Of a stretch of DNA of 64,000 bases, positions 42,977 through 52,430 are shown piece after piece. The notes beneath the pieces were generated by a model that saw only the letters and a list, made by a program, of their open reading frames with translations, did not search any database and had not been told where the DNA came from. The stretch comes from Bacteroidota bacterium (GTDB lineage: Bacteria > Bacteroidota > Bacteroidia > Cytophagales > Cyclobacteriaceae). The stretch covers positions 1 through 64,000 of the forward strand of contig JAEZGH010000193.1 in the NCBI GenBank assembly GCA_023417065.1, read 5' to 3'. The translations under genes were made by a program, and so were the position numbers. How positions within the stretch are numbered: the stretch's first letter is position 1; every line of letters begins with the position of its first letter.

Positions 42977-43813
42977 ATGAAAGACCTTTTCGACAACGTT
43001 TCTATCCGATGCAGTCGCCTCACAACAAAGGCCTACAGTACATCATTCTCACTCGGCATCAGATGCCTGGAGAAGTCGTTACGGGATCCGATCTATGCGA
43101 TCTACGGATTCGTGCGATTTGCGGATGAGATTGTCGATACGTTTCACGGTTATAACAAGGCTGACCTTCTTCAGCGTTTTTCGGATGAAACTTATACAGC
43201 CATAGAAGAGCGTATAAGTTTGAATCCGATACTGAATGCATTCCAATCGGCGGTGAACGAGTACAAGATCGATCGCGAACTGATCGATCGATTTCTTAAG
43301 AGTATGGAGATGGACTTGCACCGCGAAACTTATGACGAGGCTGCATTCAAAGAATATATACTTGGGTCGGCCGAAGTTGTGGGACTGATGTGTCTTAGAG
43401 TTTTTTGCAAAGGGGACCAGAAATCATACGAACGTCTGCAGCCATATGCGATGAGTCTGGGCTCGGCTTTCCAGAAGATCAACTTCCTGCGGGATCTTAA
43501 TGCTGATTATCTTGGATTGGGCCGGGTTTACTTTCCGGGTATTGAAATGCAAAACTTCGATGATGCTACGAAAAAGCTGATTGAAGCGAGCATATACAAG
43601 GATTTTGAACACGCCTATTTGGGGATAAAACAACTTCCCCGCGGTGCGAGGCTCGGGGTTTATATTGCATATGTTTATTACCTTGCGCTCTTCAAGAAGA
43701 TCAGGAACACGCCTTCACACAAAGTCCTGGAAGCACGGATTCGTATCCCGAACCCGCACAAGGCGCAGCTGCTGGCATACTCCTACTTCAAACACCAATT
43801 GAATCTGATTTGA
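42977..43813 (+). CDS. crtB: Phytoene synthase
   Basis: A 278-residue prenyl-transferase-type enzyme that condenses two geranylgeranyl diphosphates to phytoene. The first aspartate-rich motif is in VRFADEIVDTFHG and the second in INFLRDLNADYLGLGRVYFP. STSFSLGIRCL near the N-terminus is also a family hallmark. Length fits bacterial CrtB. Its TGA shares a base with the ATG of idi (TGATG), so the two are translationally coupled. Confidence 0.95.
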   Translation: MKDLFDNVSIRCSRLTTKAYSTSFSLGIRCLEKSLRDPIYAIYGFVRFADEIVDTFHGYNKADLLQRFSDETYTAIEERISLNPILNAFQSAVNEYKIDRELIDRFLKSMEMDLHRETYDEAAFKEYILGSAEVVGLMCLRVFCKGDQKSYERLQPYAMSLGSAFQKINFLRDLNADYLGLGRVYFPGIEMQNFDDATKKLIEASIYKDFEHAYLGIKQLPRGARLGVYIAYVYYLALFKKIRNTPSHKVLEARIRIPNPHKAQLLAYSYFKHQLNLI

Positions 43814-44325
43814 TGGAAAAAGTTGTATTGGTTGACGAGAATGATCAGGAAATAGGGTCCATGGACAAGCTGGAGGCGCACGTTCGGGGTGTGCTTCATC
43901 GCGCCTTTTCGATATTGATATTTAACAGCGATGGCGACATGCTGATTCAGAAAAGGGCCAGCTCCAAATATCACAGCGGCGGATTGTGGACAAACGCGTG
44001 CTGTAGCCACCCTTCACCCGGTGAGACGATGGAAACCGCTACGCGGAGGCGTCTGTTTTACGAGATGGGAATCGACACCCCCATGACATTTGCCTATAAA
44101 TTTATCTATAAAACCGAGCTCGACCGCAATCTCACGGAACATGAATGCGATCACGTTTTTGTAGGAACATATGATGGTGAACCAACAGTAAATCCCGAGG
44201 AAGTAGAAGACTGGCGATACGTCTCACTTCCCGAACTCAGACGGGAAGTCGCTGCACATCCCGAACAGTTTACTTACTGGTTCCGAATGATCCTCAATGA
44301 TGCGGCGATCGAGCAATTTGCGTGA
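43813..44325 (+). CDS. idi: Isopentenyl-diphosphate delta-isomerase, type I
   Basis: A 170-residue Nudix-fold isomerase interconverting IPP and DMAPP, feeding isoprenoid supply to CrtB. Metal and catalytic residues are visible in HRAFSILIFNSDGDMLIQKRA, GLWTNACCSHPSPGE (catalytic Cys in NACCSHP) and ELDRNLTEHECDHVFVG (catalytic Glu). Start ATG 43813 overlaps the crtB stop by one base; a TTG one codon upstream is an alternative reading. The end overlaps the photolyase frame. Confidence 0.94.
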   Translation: MEKVVLVDENDQEIGSMDKLEAHVRGVLHRAFSILIFNSDGDMLIQKRASSKYHSGGLWTNACCSHPSPGETMETATRRRLFYEMGIDTPMTFAYKFIYKTELDRNLTEHECDHVFVGTYDGEPTVNPEEVEDWRYVSLPELRREVAAHPEQFTYWFRMILNDAAIEQFA

Positions 44326-45661
44326 AAGCCAGCAGCTCCATACCGGGTTCGGCATTGACAACCTCTCCCTTGTAGACAATACCTCAACCGTGTTCTGGTT
44401 TCGACGGGACCTTCGGTTGAAAGACAACGCGGCGTTATACCATGCTCTTCGGGAAAATTCCCGCGTCATACCGCTTTTTATTTTCGACGAGATTATCCTC
44501 AACGAACTGGAAGACAAACGCGATGCACGGGTAGCTTTCATTCTGGAGTCGCTGCGAGAACTTCAAAGAGAGCTTCTGGAATTAGGCACGTCGTTGCTTG
44601 TTGTTCACGGCGATCCTGTAGAAATATTCCGCCGGATAAGTTTGAAAAGGGTTTACGCTAATCACGACTATGAGCAATACGCGATCGCACGCGATTCGTC
44701 CGTGAGCGCATTGCTCCAGGAAAAAGGCGCCGAAATGATTACGTTTAAAGACCAGGTCATCTTTGAAAAGGATGAAATCGTAAAGTCGGATGGAAAACCG
44801 TATACCGTTTTCACTCCCTACAGCAAACAGTGGAAGCAAAAGCTGAACGATTTTTATCTTAAACCATATCCGTGTCAGCGATACTTTGGTTCATTTTTTA
44901 AAACTCGTCCCCTTCCTTTGCCCGAATTACCTGATATTGGATTTCAACCTCCAACGGTACCGATACCCGAACGAAAGATTCCGTTATCGATTATTGGCAA
45001 ATACGATCAGACGCGGGATATCCCTGCCGTTCGCGGCACTTCGCGGCTGGGCATTCATTTGCGCTTCGGTACCATTAGCATTCGACATCTCGTCGCTCTT
45101 GCGCTGAAGAAAAACCAGACCTGGCTGAATGAACTTATCTGGCGCGAGTTCTATCAAATGATATTGTGGCATTTCCCGCATGTTGAAAAAGGTTCGTTCA
45201 AACCGGCCTACGATCGAATATCATGGACGAACGATGAAGATGACTTTAAGAAGTGGTGTAAAGGGAAGACGGGGTATCCCCTTGTTGATGCCGGCATGCG
45301 CGAATTGAATGCTACTGGGTTTATGCATAACAGGGTCAGAATGGTAACCGCAAGTTTTCTCACGAAGCATCTCTTGATCGACTGGCGCTGGGGCGAAGCC
45401 TTCTTTGCAGCAAAACTGCTCGATTACGAACTTGCTTCAAACAACGGCGGCTGGCAATGGGCAGCCGGCAGCGGATGTGATGCTGCTCCGTATTTTCGCA
45501 TCTTCAATCCCGAATTGCAGCAGCAGAAATTCGATCCCCATTACGAATATATACGGAAGTGGATTCCAGGATTTGAGCCAGGTAACTACCTCCCAAGGAT
45601 TGTCGAACACAGCTTTGCGCGGCAGCGTGCGATAAACATATTTAAAAAAACCGTGGGTTAA
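44297..45661 (+). CDS. phr: Deoxyribodipyrimidine photolyase (cryptochrome/photolyase family)
   Basis: A 454-residue FAD photolyase that repairs UV dimers with blue light. The N-terminal antenna domain starts VFWFRRDLRLKDNAALYHAL. The FAD domain has RGTSRLGIHLRFGTISIRHL, LIWREFYQMILWHFP, KTGYPLVDAGMRELNATGFMHNRVRMVTASFL and DYELASNNGGWQWAAGSGCDAAPYFRIFNP, all class I CPD-type motifs. The start is uncertain: ATG 44297 adds about 30 residues before the family N-terminus and overlaps idi by 29 bases; TTG 44318 or GTG near 44390 are alternatives. Its place in the crt operon fits light-induced photoprotection. Confidence 0.93.
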   Translation: MMRRSSNLRESQQLHTGFGIDNLSLVDNTSTVFWFRRDLRLKDNAALYHALRENSRVIPLFIFDEIILNELEDKRDARVAFILESLRELQRELLELGTSLLVVHGDPVEIFRRISLKRVYANHDYEQYAIARDSSVSALLQEKGAEMITFKDQVIFEKDEIVKSDGKPYTVFTPYSKQWKQKLNDFYLKPYPCQRYFGSFFKTRPLPLPELPDIGFQPPTVPIPERKIPLSIIGKYDQTRDIPAVRGTSRLGIHLRFGTISIRHLVALALKKNQTWLNELIWREFYQMILWHFPHVEKGSFKPAYDRISWTNDEDDFKKWCKGKTGYPLVDAGMRELNATGFMHNRVRMVTASFLTKHLLIDWRWGEAFFAAKLLDYELASNNGGWQWAAGSGCDAAPYFRIFNPELQQQKFDPHYEYIRKWIPGFEPGNYLPRIVEHSFARQRAINIFKKTVG

Positions 45662-45707
45662 CCAGAGGTCATCAAAACAATCGCAGCTTCAATCGTGTTT
45701 ATCAGAC

Positions 45708-46196
45708 ATGAAGGTGTATACCCTGAACAGGAAGCAGTTCTTACCGGTTGATTTAGCTAGAGCCTGGGATTTCTTTTCGTCGCCGGCCAACCTGGCGCGT
45801 ATTACACCGCCGTACATGGGCTTCAAAATTCTTTACAACTCAGGCCAGGGGAAAATGTATGCCGGGCAGATCATTCGATATAAATTATTTGTCTTTCCCC
45901 GGGTACCTTTTTACTGGACCACGGAGATAACACATGTGACCGAACCATTTTATTTTGTGGACGAACAACGGTCAGGTCCATATCGCCTGTGGCATCACCA
46001 GCATCGTTTCCGGGCTGTGGAAGGAGGCGTTGAGGTTACGGATGAAGTTAACTATGCCGTTCCTTTTGGCTTGCCGGGACGGTTTTTTCATGCGATATTG
46101 GTAAGGAAGCAGCTGAACGCTATTTTTGATTACCGGCACTCGGTACTTCAGCGCATGTTTGCCAACAACGATCTGACTATGCGAAAAACTGCGTAA
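45708..46196 (+). CDS. SRPBCC-family protein
   Basis: A 162-residue helix-grip (START/Bet v1-like) protein. RKQFLPVDLARAWDFFSSPANLARITPPYMGF is the standard coenzyme-Q-binding/polyketide-cyclase-like opening, and GRFFHAILVRKQLNAIFDYRHSVLQRMF the closing helix. Such proteins bind hydrophobic ligands and recur beside crtZ/crtI and phr in Bacteroidota; a role in carrying a carotenoid or precursor is an inference. crtZ follows after 2 bases. Confidence 0.85.
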   Translation: MKVYTLNRKQFLPVDLARAWDFFSSPANLARITPPYMGFKILYNSGQGKMYAGQIIRYKLFVFPRVPFYWTTEITHVTEPFYFVDEQRSGPYRLWHHQHRFRAVEGGVEVTDEVNYAVPFGLPGRFFHAILVRKQLNAIFDYRHSVLQRMFANNDLTMRKTA

Positions 46197-46198
46197 CT

Positions 46199-46693
46199 AT
46201 GAGCGTAACGACTATTCTTCTTTGCGCATTGATCACGACAGGAACGTTTCTGTTCTGGGAGTTCGTTGCATGGTTTACGCACAAGTACATCATGCATGGT
46301 CTGCTCTGGACGTGGCATAAGTCGCATCATACTGTTCATAACCACGCCCTTGAACGCAATGATTTGTTCGCCGTCGTATTTTCTATTCCGTCAATTGCCA
46401 TATTCTACTATTTCTCACAGGTCAGCTACAATCCCTATATGCTGGCCGTGGGGCTTGGAATTTTCTTCTATGGATTATTCTATTTCATCTTTCACGACAT
46501 CATCGTTCACCAACGAATTAAATGGAGACCGGCAAAGCGTAGCCGATACCTCCAGCGGATGATTCATGCCCATTACGTTCACCATAGCAAACATTCGAAA
46601 GAGGGGTGCGAGGCTTTTGGCTTCCTCTATGCACCCAAAAAATATGAGCCGAAATCATTTTCTTTCAGAAAAGACCGGCAGGAAACGCAATAA
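46199..46693 (+). CDS. crtZ: Beta-carotene hydroxylase (sterol desaturase superfamily)
   Basis: A 164-residue di-iron membrane hydroxylase that adds 3-hydroxyl groups to beta-carotene to give zeaxanthin. The histidine clusters are intact: HKYIMHG, WHKSHH, HDIIVHQR and HAHYVHHSKH. Four hydrophobic segments surround them, and length fits CrtZ. It sits 2 bases after the SRPBCC gene and 3 bases before the cyclase gene. Confidence 0.92.
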   Translation: MSVTTILLCALITTGTFLFWEFVAWFTHKYIMHGLLWTWHKSHHTVHNHALERNDLFAVVFSIPSIAIFYYFSQVSYNPYMLAVGLGIFFYGLFYFIFHDIIVHQRIKWRPAKRSRYLQRMIHAHYVHHSKHSKEGCEAFGFLYAPKKYEPKSFSFRKDRQETQ

Positions 46694-46696
46694 ACT

Positions 46697-47392
46697 TTGA
46701 ATCCGAAATACCTCTACCTGACAATTAACCTGGCATCGATCAGTATACCCTTTATCGCCAGTTTTTATCCGAAAGTATCCTTCCTCAAAAAATGGAAGTG
46801 GGTTTGGCCAGCTATCATTATTCCTGCGATTCCGTTCCTCATCTGGGATGAATATTTCACGCAACTCGGAATCTGGGGGTTTAATTCCACCTACCTGACG
46901 GGAATATCTGCGGGGAGTCTTCCTCTCGAAGAAATACTGTTCTTTGTGTGTATCCCCTATGCATGCCTCTTCACGTATTTCGCGCTGAACCATCTGATAG
47001 AACGTGATTTGCTGTGGCAGTCGCATGAAATCATTTCCAGCGTGCTTATCGTTGCCCTGCTCATCGGGGGCGTTTACTTCATCGAGAAGGCGTATACGGC
47101 CACCACATTCATCCTCCTGGCTTGTTACCTCGCATGGTTGGTACTGAAAAAGCGCGCGAGGTTTGTAGGTAGATTCTACGTTTCATTCGGGGTCATACTA
47201 CTACCGTTTTTTATCGTCAACGGTATCCTTACCGGCTCCTTTATCGATGGCGAAGTAGTTTGGTATAATAACAATGAAAACATGGGCATTCGTCTGGGTA
47301 CTATCCCTCTTGAAGACGTATTCTACGGGATGCTCCTTCTGTTATTGAATGTTTCACTTTACGAGTTTATGCAGAAGCCGGCGAAGCGGTAG
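46697..47392 (+). CDS. Lycopene cyclase (CrtYc-CrtYd fused, CarR-type)
   Basis: A 231-residue multi-pass protein with a TTG start. It carries the doubled PxEE/PLED signature of the heterodimer-derived cyclase: SLPLEEILFFVCIPYACLF in the first half and RLGTIPLEDVFYGMLLLLLN in the second. NSTYLTGISAG and NGILTGSFIDGEVVWYNNNENMGIRLG are the other conserved loops. It makes the beta-ionone rings of beta-carotene from lycopene. It is the last gene of the cluster, three bases after crtZ. Together with crtI, B and Z it predicts zeaxanthin as the end product. Confidence 0.9.
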   Translation: MNPKYLYLTINLASISIPFIASFYPKVSFLKKWKWVWPAIIIPAIPFLIWDEYFTQLGIWGFNSTYLTGISAGSLPLEEILFFVCIPYACLFTYFALNHLIERDLLWQSHEIISSVLIVALLIGGVYFIEKAYTATTFILLACYLAWLVLKKRARFVGRFYVSFGVILLPFFIVNGILTGSFIDGEVVWYNNNENMGIRLGTIPLEDVFYGMLLLLLNVSLYEFMQKPAKR

Positions 47393-47415
47393 GCGTACCA
47401 AGTAGCTTATATTGA

Positions 47416-47443
47416 GATAAAAAAGGCCTCGAAAAGAGGCCTC
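47416..47443 (-). terminator. Terminator for the ABC operon (possibly bidirectional)
   Basis: AGGCCTC (47424-47430), loop GAAAA and GAGGCCT (47436-47442) form a 7-bp GC-rich stem. The A run at 47417-47424 is a T run on the minus strand, so it best ends the leftward ABC transcript; it may also stop the crt operon. Confidence 0.8.
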
Positions 47444-47469
47444 ATATCGACAAAAGGTTCCAGTCAAAC

Positions 47470-49875
47470 TTATTCGTACCGAAGTGACGTTACGGGATTA
47501 GTCGCCGCAGCTTTGATAGCCTGGAAGCTTACCGTCAGCCACGCGATGGCGACTGCTGCAATACCGCTCAGGATAAAAATCCAGACACTGATTTCAACAC
47601 GATGAGCAAAGCCGGAGAGCCACTGATCAGCGCCGTACCACGCTGCAGCAGCGGCTGGTATGAAGGCGATCACCACCAGTCGGATGAATTCAGCCGAAAG
47701 GATGACGGTAAGATTCAGTGATGTGGCTCCCAACGCCTTTCGGATACCAATCTCTTTTGTGCGCTGCTCTGAGGTAAATGCAGCCAGTGCAAACAATCCC
47801 AGACAAGCCACGAAGATGGCCAGACCGGCAAAGATTCCGAAGATCTTCCCCATCTGCTCGTCGCCTTTGAAAAGGTTGTCAAAGCGTTCGTCGAGGAAAG
47901 AGTACTCAAATGGTTCGTTAGCGGCATGTGTCTTCCACAGCTTTTCCACCGCTTCGATAAGTGATTTCGGATTCCCTTCGTACCGGATCATAAGGTTATT
48001 GGCGTTTTGCGTAAGCCGAACAGACAACGGACGGACATCAGTTTTAAAGGATTCAAAGTTGAAGTTCTTAATGACACCAACCACGCGCAGGCGTTCCATT
48101 GCGCCATCATCGTTGAAAAGGATTTCTGCACCGATTGGATTTTCAAAGCCAAATTCTTTCACAGCAGCTTCATTCAGCAGGATAGCCGTCGAGTCTGATG
48201 GAAAGTCACGTGAAAAATAACGCCCTTCCCGCAGCGCAAATTTCAAAACATCCATATGGTCGTAGTCCGCATAGTAGACCCCCATAATATGGTCTTGTTC
48301 TGATGCTATTGATCGGAAGATAGTCGTGTTGTTAACCCCTGGGAAATTATTGTTTGTATAACTTAACTTCTGAACTTCCGGCACCTGAGCGAGAGCATTC
48401 CGGAACGTCTCCTTGTTCTCGTGCAGCCTCCACGTGTTCGGAATAATCATGATGTTTTGCTTGTCCAGCCCGATGTTCTTTTCATGCATGTATTGAATCT
48501 GCTCGTAGACGATCACCGTAAAGATGATCAGTCCAATAGAGATAAAGAACTGCAACACTACCAGGAAGCTACGAACGCCGCGGCTCTTCATGCCCGCGCG
48601 AACTTTCCCTTTCAGAACCTCCACGGGGTTGAAGGCAGTCAGGTAGAATGCCGGATAACTTCCCGCTACTATCCCAACAAAGACAATCAGCACGACGATT
48701 GAGCCGAAAAATGCAGGGGTCATTAACAGCGACATGCCGAGTTGCTTCCCGGCCAAAAGATTGAATGACGGCAACAACAAATAGCACGCGATAATTGCCA
48801 GCAGGACAGAGACGGAACTATAGAGCAGAGACTCTGATAAAAACTGAAAGACCATTTGCTGACGCAATGAGCCCAGCGTTTTTCGAAGTCCAACTTCTTT
48901 AGCTCTTCCGGCAGACCGGGCTGTTGACAAGTTCATGAAATTGATACACGCAATCAGCAGAATAAACACACCGATGCCGGAAAAGAAATACACGTGTGTG
49001 ATATTCCCAACAGGTTCGACGTTGTCTGGCGTGGTACTCCTGAGCCGGATGTCGGCAATGTTTGTTGCAAAGTAGCCGTATTCACCACCTTGCTCCCGCA
49101 TCTGAGTGACGGTAACCCCCATGAAGCGTTCCATCTCCGGACCTATGTACTTATCTACAAGGGCGGGAAACTTGCTTTCAACGGCCGCGGCGGACGTATT
49201 GGGTCTGATTTTGAAATAGGTCGTCATCCAGTTGTTTAACCAGGTAACATCCTTCGACCGCGGAGAGCTGGCAGCGGAAACCAGAACATTAAAATGAAAA
49301 TGCGAATTACTTGGTGCCTTTTCAACAACTCCGGTAACCTTGTATGAATTTTCGTTTCCGTTGATAGTCACCAGTTTTCCAAGCGGGTCGTCCGTTCCAA
49401 AGTACTTGATTGCAAGCTCCTCCGTTATTACAATACTGTTAGGCTCAGTTAAGGCCGTGGATGGGTCTCCTTTCAAAAGATTAAAGGTGAAAAACTGAAA
49501 AAAATTAGAATCCACATAAAATACGCGTTCTTCGGCGAAGACCTTGTCCTCGAATTTGAATGCAGGGCTGCCGAAAAAAGGCATAAGGCGCGTGGCAGAT
49601 TCAACTTCCGGAATTTCAGACACCAGTGCGTGCGCCATCGGAGGACAGGTACTGGAAGTGCGTATATCCTGACCAGAGATCTTTCCGTGCAAACCTACCT
49701 GATATATGCGTTCATAGTCTTTATGAAACGTATCATAACTCAGCTCATCAGTCACCCACAGGATGATCATAAGGCTGGCGGTAACGCCGATGGACATACC
49801 GAGAATATTGATCGCAGAGAAGAACTTGTACTTAGCAATATTCCGGAGCGCGACTTTAAAATAGTTGGAGAACAT
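47470..49875 (-). CDS. FtsX/MacB-type ABC permease 1 of the efflux locus
   Basis: An 801-residue duplicated permease. It starts MFSNYFKVALRNIAKYKFFSAINILGMSIGV, then a MacB-PCD periplasmic domain (about 45-240), an FtsX domain with GRAKEVGLRKTLGSLRQQMVFQF, a second periplasmic part (about 440-630) and a second FtsX domain with EQRTKEIGIRKALGATSLNL. It is the last gene of the leftward unit and is followed by a terminator. With the second permease, ATPase and adaptor it should form an efflux or mechanotransmission-type transporter. Confidence 0.92.
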   Translation of the reverse strand: MFSNYFKVALRNIAKYKFFSAINILGMSIGVTASLMIILWVTDELSYDTFHKDYERIYQVGLHGKISGQDIRTSSTCPPMAHALVSEIPEVESATRLMPFFGSPAFKFEDKVFAEERVFYVDSNFFQFFTFNLLKGDPSTALTEPNSIVITEELAIKYFGTDDPLGKLVTINGNENSYKVTGVVEKAPSNSHFHFNVLVSAASSPRSKDVTWLNNWMTTYFKIRPNTSAAAVESKFPALVDKYIGPEMERFMGVTVTQMREQGGEYGYFATNIADIRLRSTTPDNVEPVGNITHVYFFSGIGVFILLIACINFMNLSTARSAGRAKEVGLRKTLGSLRQQMVFQFLSESLLYSSVSVLLAIIACYLLLPSFNLLAGKQLGMSLLMTPAFFGSIVVLIVFVGIVAGSYPAFYLTAFNPVEVLKGKVRAGMKSRGVRSFLVVLQFFISIGLIIFTVIVYEQIQYMHEKNIGLDKQNIMIIPNTWRLHENKETFRNALAQVPEVQKLSYTNNNFPGVNNTTIFRSIASEQDHIMGVYYADYDHMDVLKFALREGRYFSRDFPSDSTAILLNEAAVKEFGFENPIGAEILFNDDGAMERLRVVGVIKNFNFESFKTDVRPLSVRLTQNANNLMIRYEGNPKSLIEAVEKLWKTHAANEPFEYSFLDERFDNLFKGDEQMGKIFGIFAGLAIFVACLGLFALAAFTSEQRTKEIGIRKALGATSLNLTVILSAEFIRLVVIAFIPAAAAAWYGADQWLSGFAHRVEISVWIFILSGIAAVAIAWLTVSFQAIKAAATNPVTSLRYE

Positions 49876-49949
49876 AGAGAATGGGTTAAACCGTTCATCT
49901 TACTAGATGCATAAACACGGCAGGATGTTTCAGGAAATGAAACTTTTTT

Positions 49950-52328
49950 TTATTCGTCCCGCAATGTATCTACCGGATTCATCGACGCCGCTGTAAATAT
50001 TTTGTAGCCGACGGCACCCAATGAGATCATAAACATGACTGCGATTGCGAAGACAAAAGTCAACCCATTTGATGGCTGATAGTAATGCCAGATGCTGCCC
50101 ATCAGCAAGTCGACGGCGAAATAGCCAATGAGTGATCCTATGACAGAGGCGATCACAAGAATAATAAAGAAACCCGCATTTACAATACGGGTGATATTAG
50201 CCACGGAAGCTCCCAGGACCTTTCGCACACCGATTTCCTTCATTCGTCTGATTATATTCAGCGATACGAGTGAGAACAATCCAGTTGCGGAAAGCAGCAT
50301 GGCAACCGCGCCGAGAAACGCGAACATAGTAAGTATATTCTTGTTAACGTCGTCCCACTCTTTGGCCTCCACTGCAAGCATGCTTCCGTTGTACAGGCGG
50401 TATGGAAATAGTTCTTTCCATTTAGCCTCCATGAAACGATTTATTTCCGAGGCGTCACCGGCAGCGGTACTTACCACGATCTGTGAGTATTTTTCAGGAC
50501 CGATATATCGGATCATCAACGGTTCAAGCTCCCGCCATAGACCCATGGTATAAACATCCTTAACAACGCCCACTACATAAAGCTTGATCGAATCCTGATA
50601 GGTGATTTCCTTGCCAATCGGGTTTTCCCACTTGAACGTCCGCGCAAGCTTTTCCGAAACGATAACGGATTCATTTTTGTCGGTTTCTGAATCCTTTATA
50701 AAATCCCGGCCGTCGATTAGACTCAGGTTCATTGTATTGAGATAATGATCACCGACTTCAATGATATCCACCTCAACTTGTGCTGTTTCGTGCTTTATCG
50801 GACGATGAACGCGGTTAGAAAAGATTCCACTTGCTGCGCCCGCGATAGAAACGACCTTCGGGTTTTCAGACAGCGCGTTTTTATAGGCAAGTACTTCGTC
50901 ACCATTATTGAGCCATGAGATCACGGCACCCTTAACATTGAATCCAAGATCATAGGCTTCCTGATATTTGGCATTCTGCCAGAAAGCAACAGAGCTTACT
51001 ATAGCCATTAACGAAATTGCAAACTGACCTCCGAGCAAGACCTTTGACAAGACGCCCGTACCCCCGAAACGGGTCTTTCCTTTCAGGATACTGATCGGCT
51101 CAAAACTGCTGATGTAGAATGCGGGATAACTACCTGCGATTAAGCCGGCTACGACCAACAGCCCAACGAGAAACAACACGAAACCAGGGTTGTCAATATA
51201 ATGAGGAGTTATTCGCATATATTCCCACATCACATTCCAACCATCCGCGAGGAAGCCGGCGATGACTGTACCAAGGAACAGTGAAATAAGGCATATCAGC
51301 ATCGTTTCACCGATAAATTGGATAACCAACTGCTTTCGCATACCTCCCATTACCTTCCGGATTCCAATTTCTTTCAGGCGTCGTGAAGATATTGCGATCG
51401 CTGTATTGGTAAGGTTAAAGCACGCGATCAGGAGGATGAGAATTCCCATCACACCTGAACCAATGATGGCGGAATTCGGTGGTGCGTCCCACGTCCATGT
51501 ATTCACTTGCGCGTCGCGATCGCTACGTGCCATCGATGGGAAATGGTCGAGGACGAAACTTGTGATAATAAAGTCCTCGCGAACTTTGTTATTATTTTCG
51601 ACATAAGGTAAAAGCTGACTTGTAACCGATGCAACTCGGTCAGGATTTGAAATCTCAACAAACAGCGTAACCGATTTGGTCCAGTCTTCATCGAGGACGT
51701 CACTGAATTCATCGCGAACGTTATCAAAATTCATGAATGCTTCGCGCGAGTAGAAACTTGAATTCTGAGGTTGATTTCTGAATATTCCGGCGACCTTAAT
51801 TTCCTTCAGCTGAGTTCCGTATACATGTGTGATTGTTTTCCCGTATGCATCCCGGGGGGATTTAAAAAGACGTGACGCCATCTTTTCCGAGATGAAGACA
51901 CTACTCTTATCAGATATTGCTGATGGACTCCCTGCTATGAACTCGTAACTGAACATCTCAAAGAAATGGGGATCAACGTATGCCAGGCTTGAAGGGAAAA
52001 GATCGTCTTCAATCTTGAAGTTCGACCACGAGTTAAAGTAACGTGTTGATCGTCCTACGTCCTTAACATTCTGATTGATCACGCCGGAAAGGGGCAGCGG
52101 AACGAAGCCGAATTTCTCCACCGAATTATTGAACTCCCGGTTGGAGCTAATCCGATAGATCGCCTCGCCGTTCAGGTGGGTCTTATCAAATGTTGCATCA
52201 TATTCATAGACAAAGTATGCGACAATGCAGCATGCGATCGCAATGCTCATTCCAACAATGTTGATTACAATGAACAGCTTGCTTTTAAGCATGCTCCTGA
52301 AAGCAATAAGGACGTAGTTTTTTAGCAT
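49950..52328 (-). CDS. FtsX/MacB-type ABC permease 2 of the efflux locus
   Basis: A 792-residue duplicated permease of the same design: MLKNYVLIAFRSMLKSKLFIVINIVGMSIAIACCIVAYFVYEYD, a periplasmic MacB-PCD domain, FtsX domain 1 with SSRRLKEIGIRKVMGGMRKQLVIQFIG, a second periplasmic part, and FtsX domain 2 with IIRRMKEIGVRKVLGASVANI. It differs clearly in sequence from permease 1, so this is not a recent tandem duplication. It lies 74 bases upstream of permease 1 and downstream of a GC-rich hairpin (52431-52465). Confidence 0.92.
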   Translation of the reverse strand: MLKNYVLIAFRSMLKSKLFIVINIVGMSIAIACCIVAYFVYEYDATFDKTHLNGEAIYRISSNREFNNSVEKFGFVPLPLSGVINQNVKDVGRSTRYFNSWSNFKIEDDLFPSSLAYVDPHFFEMFSYEFIAGSPSAISDKSSVFISEKMASRLFKSPRDAYGKTITHVYGTQLKEIKVAGIFRNQPQNSSFYSREAFMNFDNVRDEFSDVLDEDWTKSVTLFVEISNPDRVASVTSQLLPYVENNNKVREDFIITSFVLDHFPSMARSDRDAQVNTWTWDAPPNSAIIGSGVMGILILLIACFNLTNTAIAISSRRLKEIGIRKVMGGMRKQLVIQFIGETMLICLISLFLGTVIAGFLADGWNVMWEYMRITPHYIDNPGFVLFLVGLLVVAGLIAGSYPAFYISSFEPISILKGKTRFGGTGVLSKVLLGGQFAISLMAIVSSVAFWQNAKYQEAYDLGFNVKGAVISWLNNGDEVLAYKNALSENPKVVSIAGAASGIFSNRVHRPIKHETAQVEVDIIEVGDHYLNTMNLSLIDGRDFIKDSETDKNESVIVSEKLARTFKWENPIGKEITYQDSIKLYVVGVVKDVYTMGLWRELEPLMIRYIGPEKYSQIVVSTAAGDASEINRFMEAKWKELFPYRLYNGSMLAVEAKEWDDVNKNILTMFAFLGAVAMLLSATGLFSLVSLNIIRRMKEIGVRKVLGASVANITRIVNAGFFIILVIASVIGSLIGYFAVDLLMGSIWHYYQPSNGLTFVFAIAVMFMISLGAVGYKIFTAASMNPVDTLRDE

Positions 52329-52430
52329 AGCAATAACATTAACTACAGCAAGTGACTTGTAGAGACCGGTTTGGGTTGCACGACAGGCGAAAAAAATTCA
52401 AAAAGCCCAGAGTGGAGCCGGGAGGCATTA

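Noticed and set aside
49927..49951. Hairpin GTTTCA-GGAAA-TGAAAC followed by a T run
   Set aside because: The T run suits a plus-strand terminator, but both neighbouring genes are on the minus strand; the stem is only 6 bp. Kept as a curiosity, not a feature.
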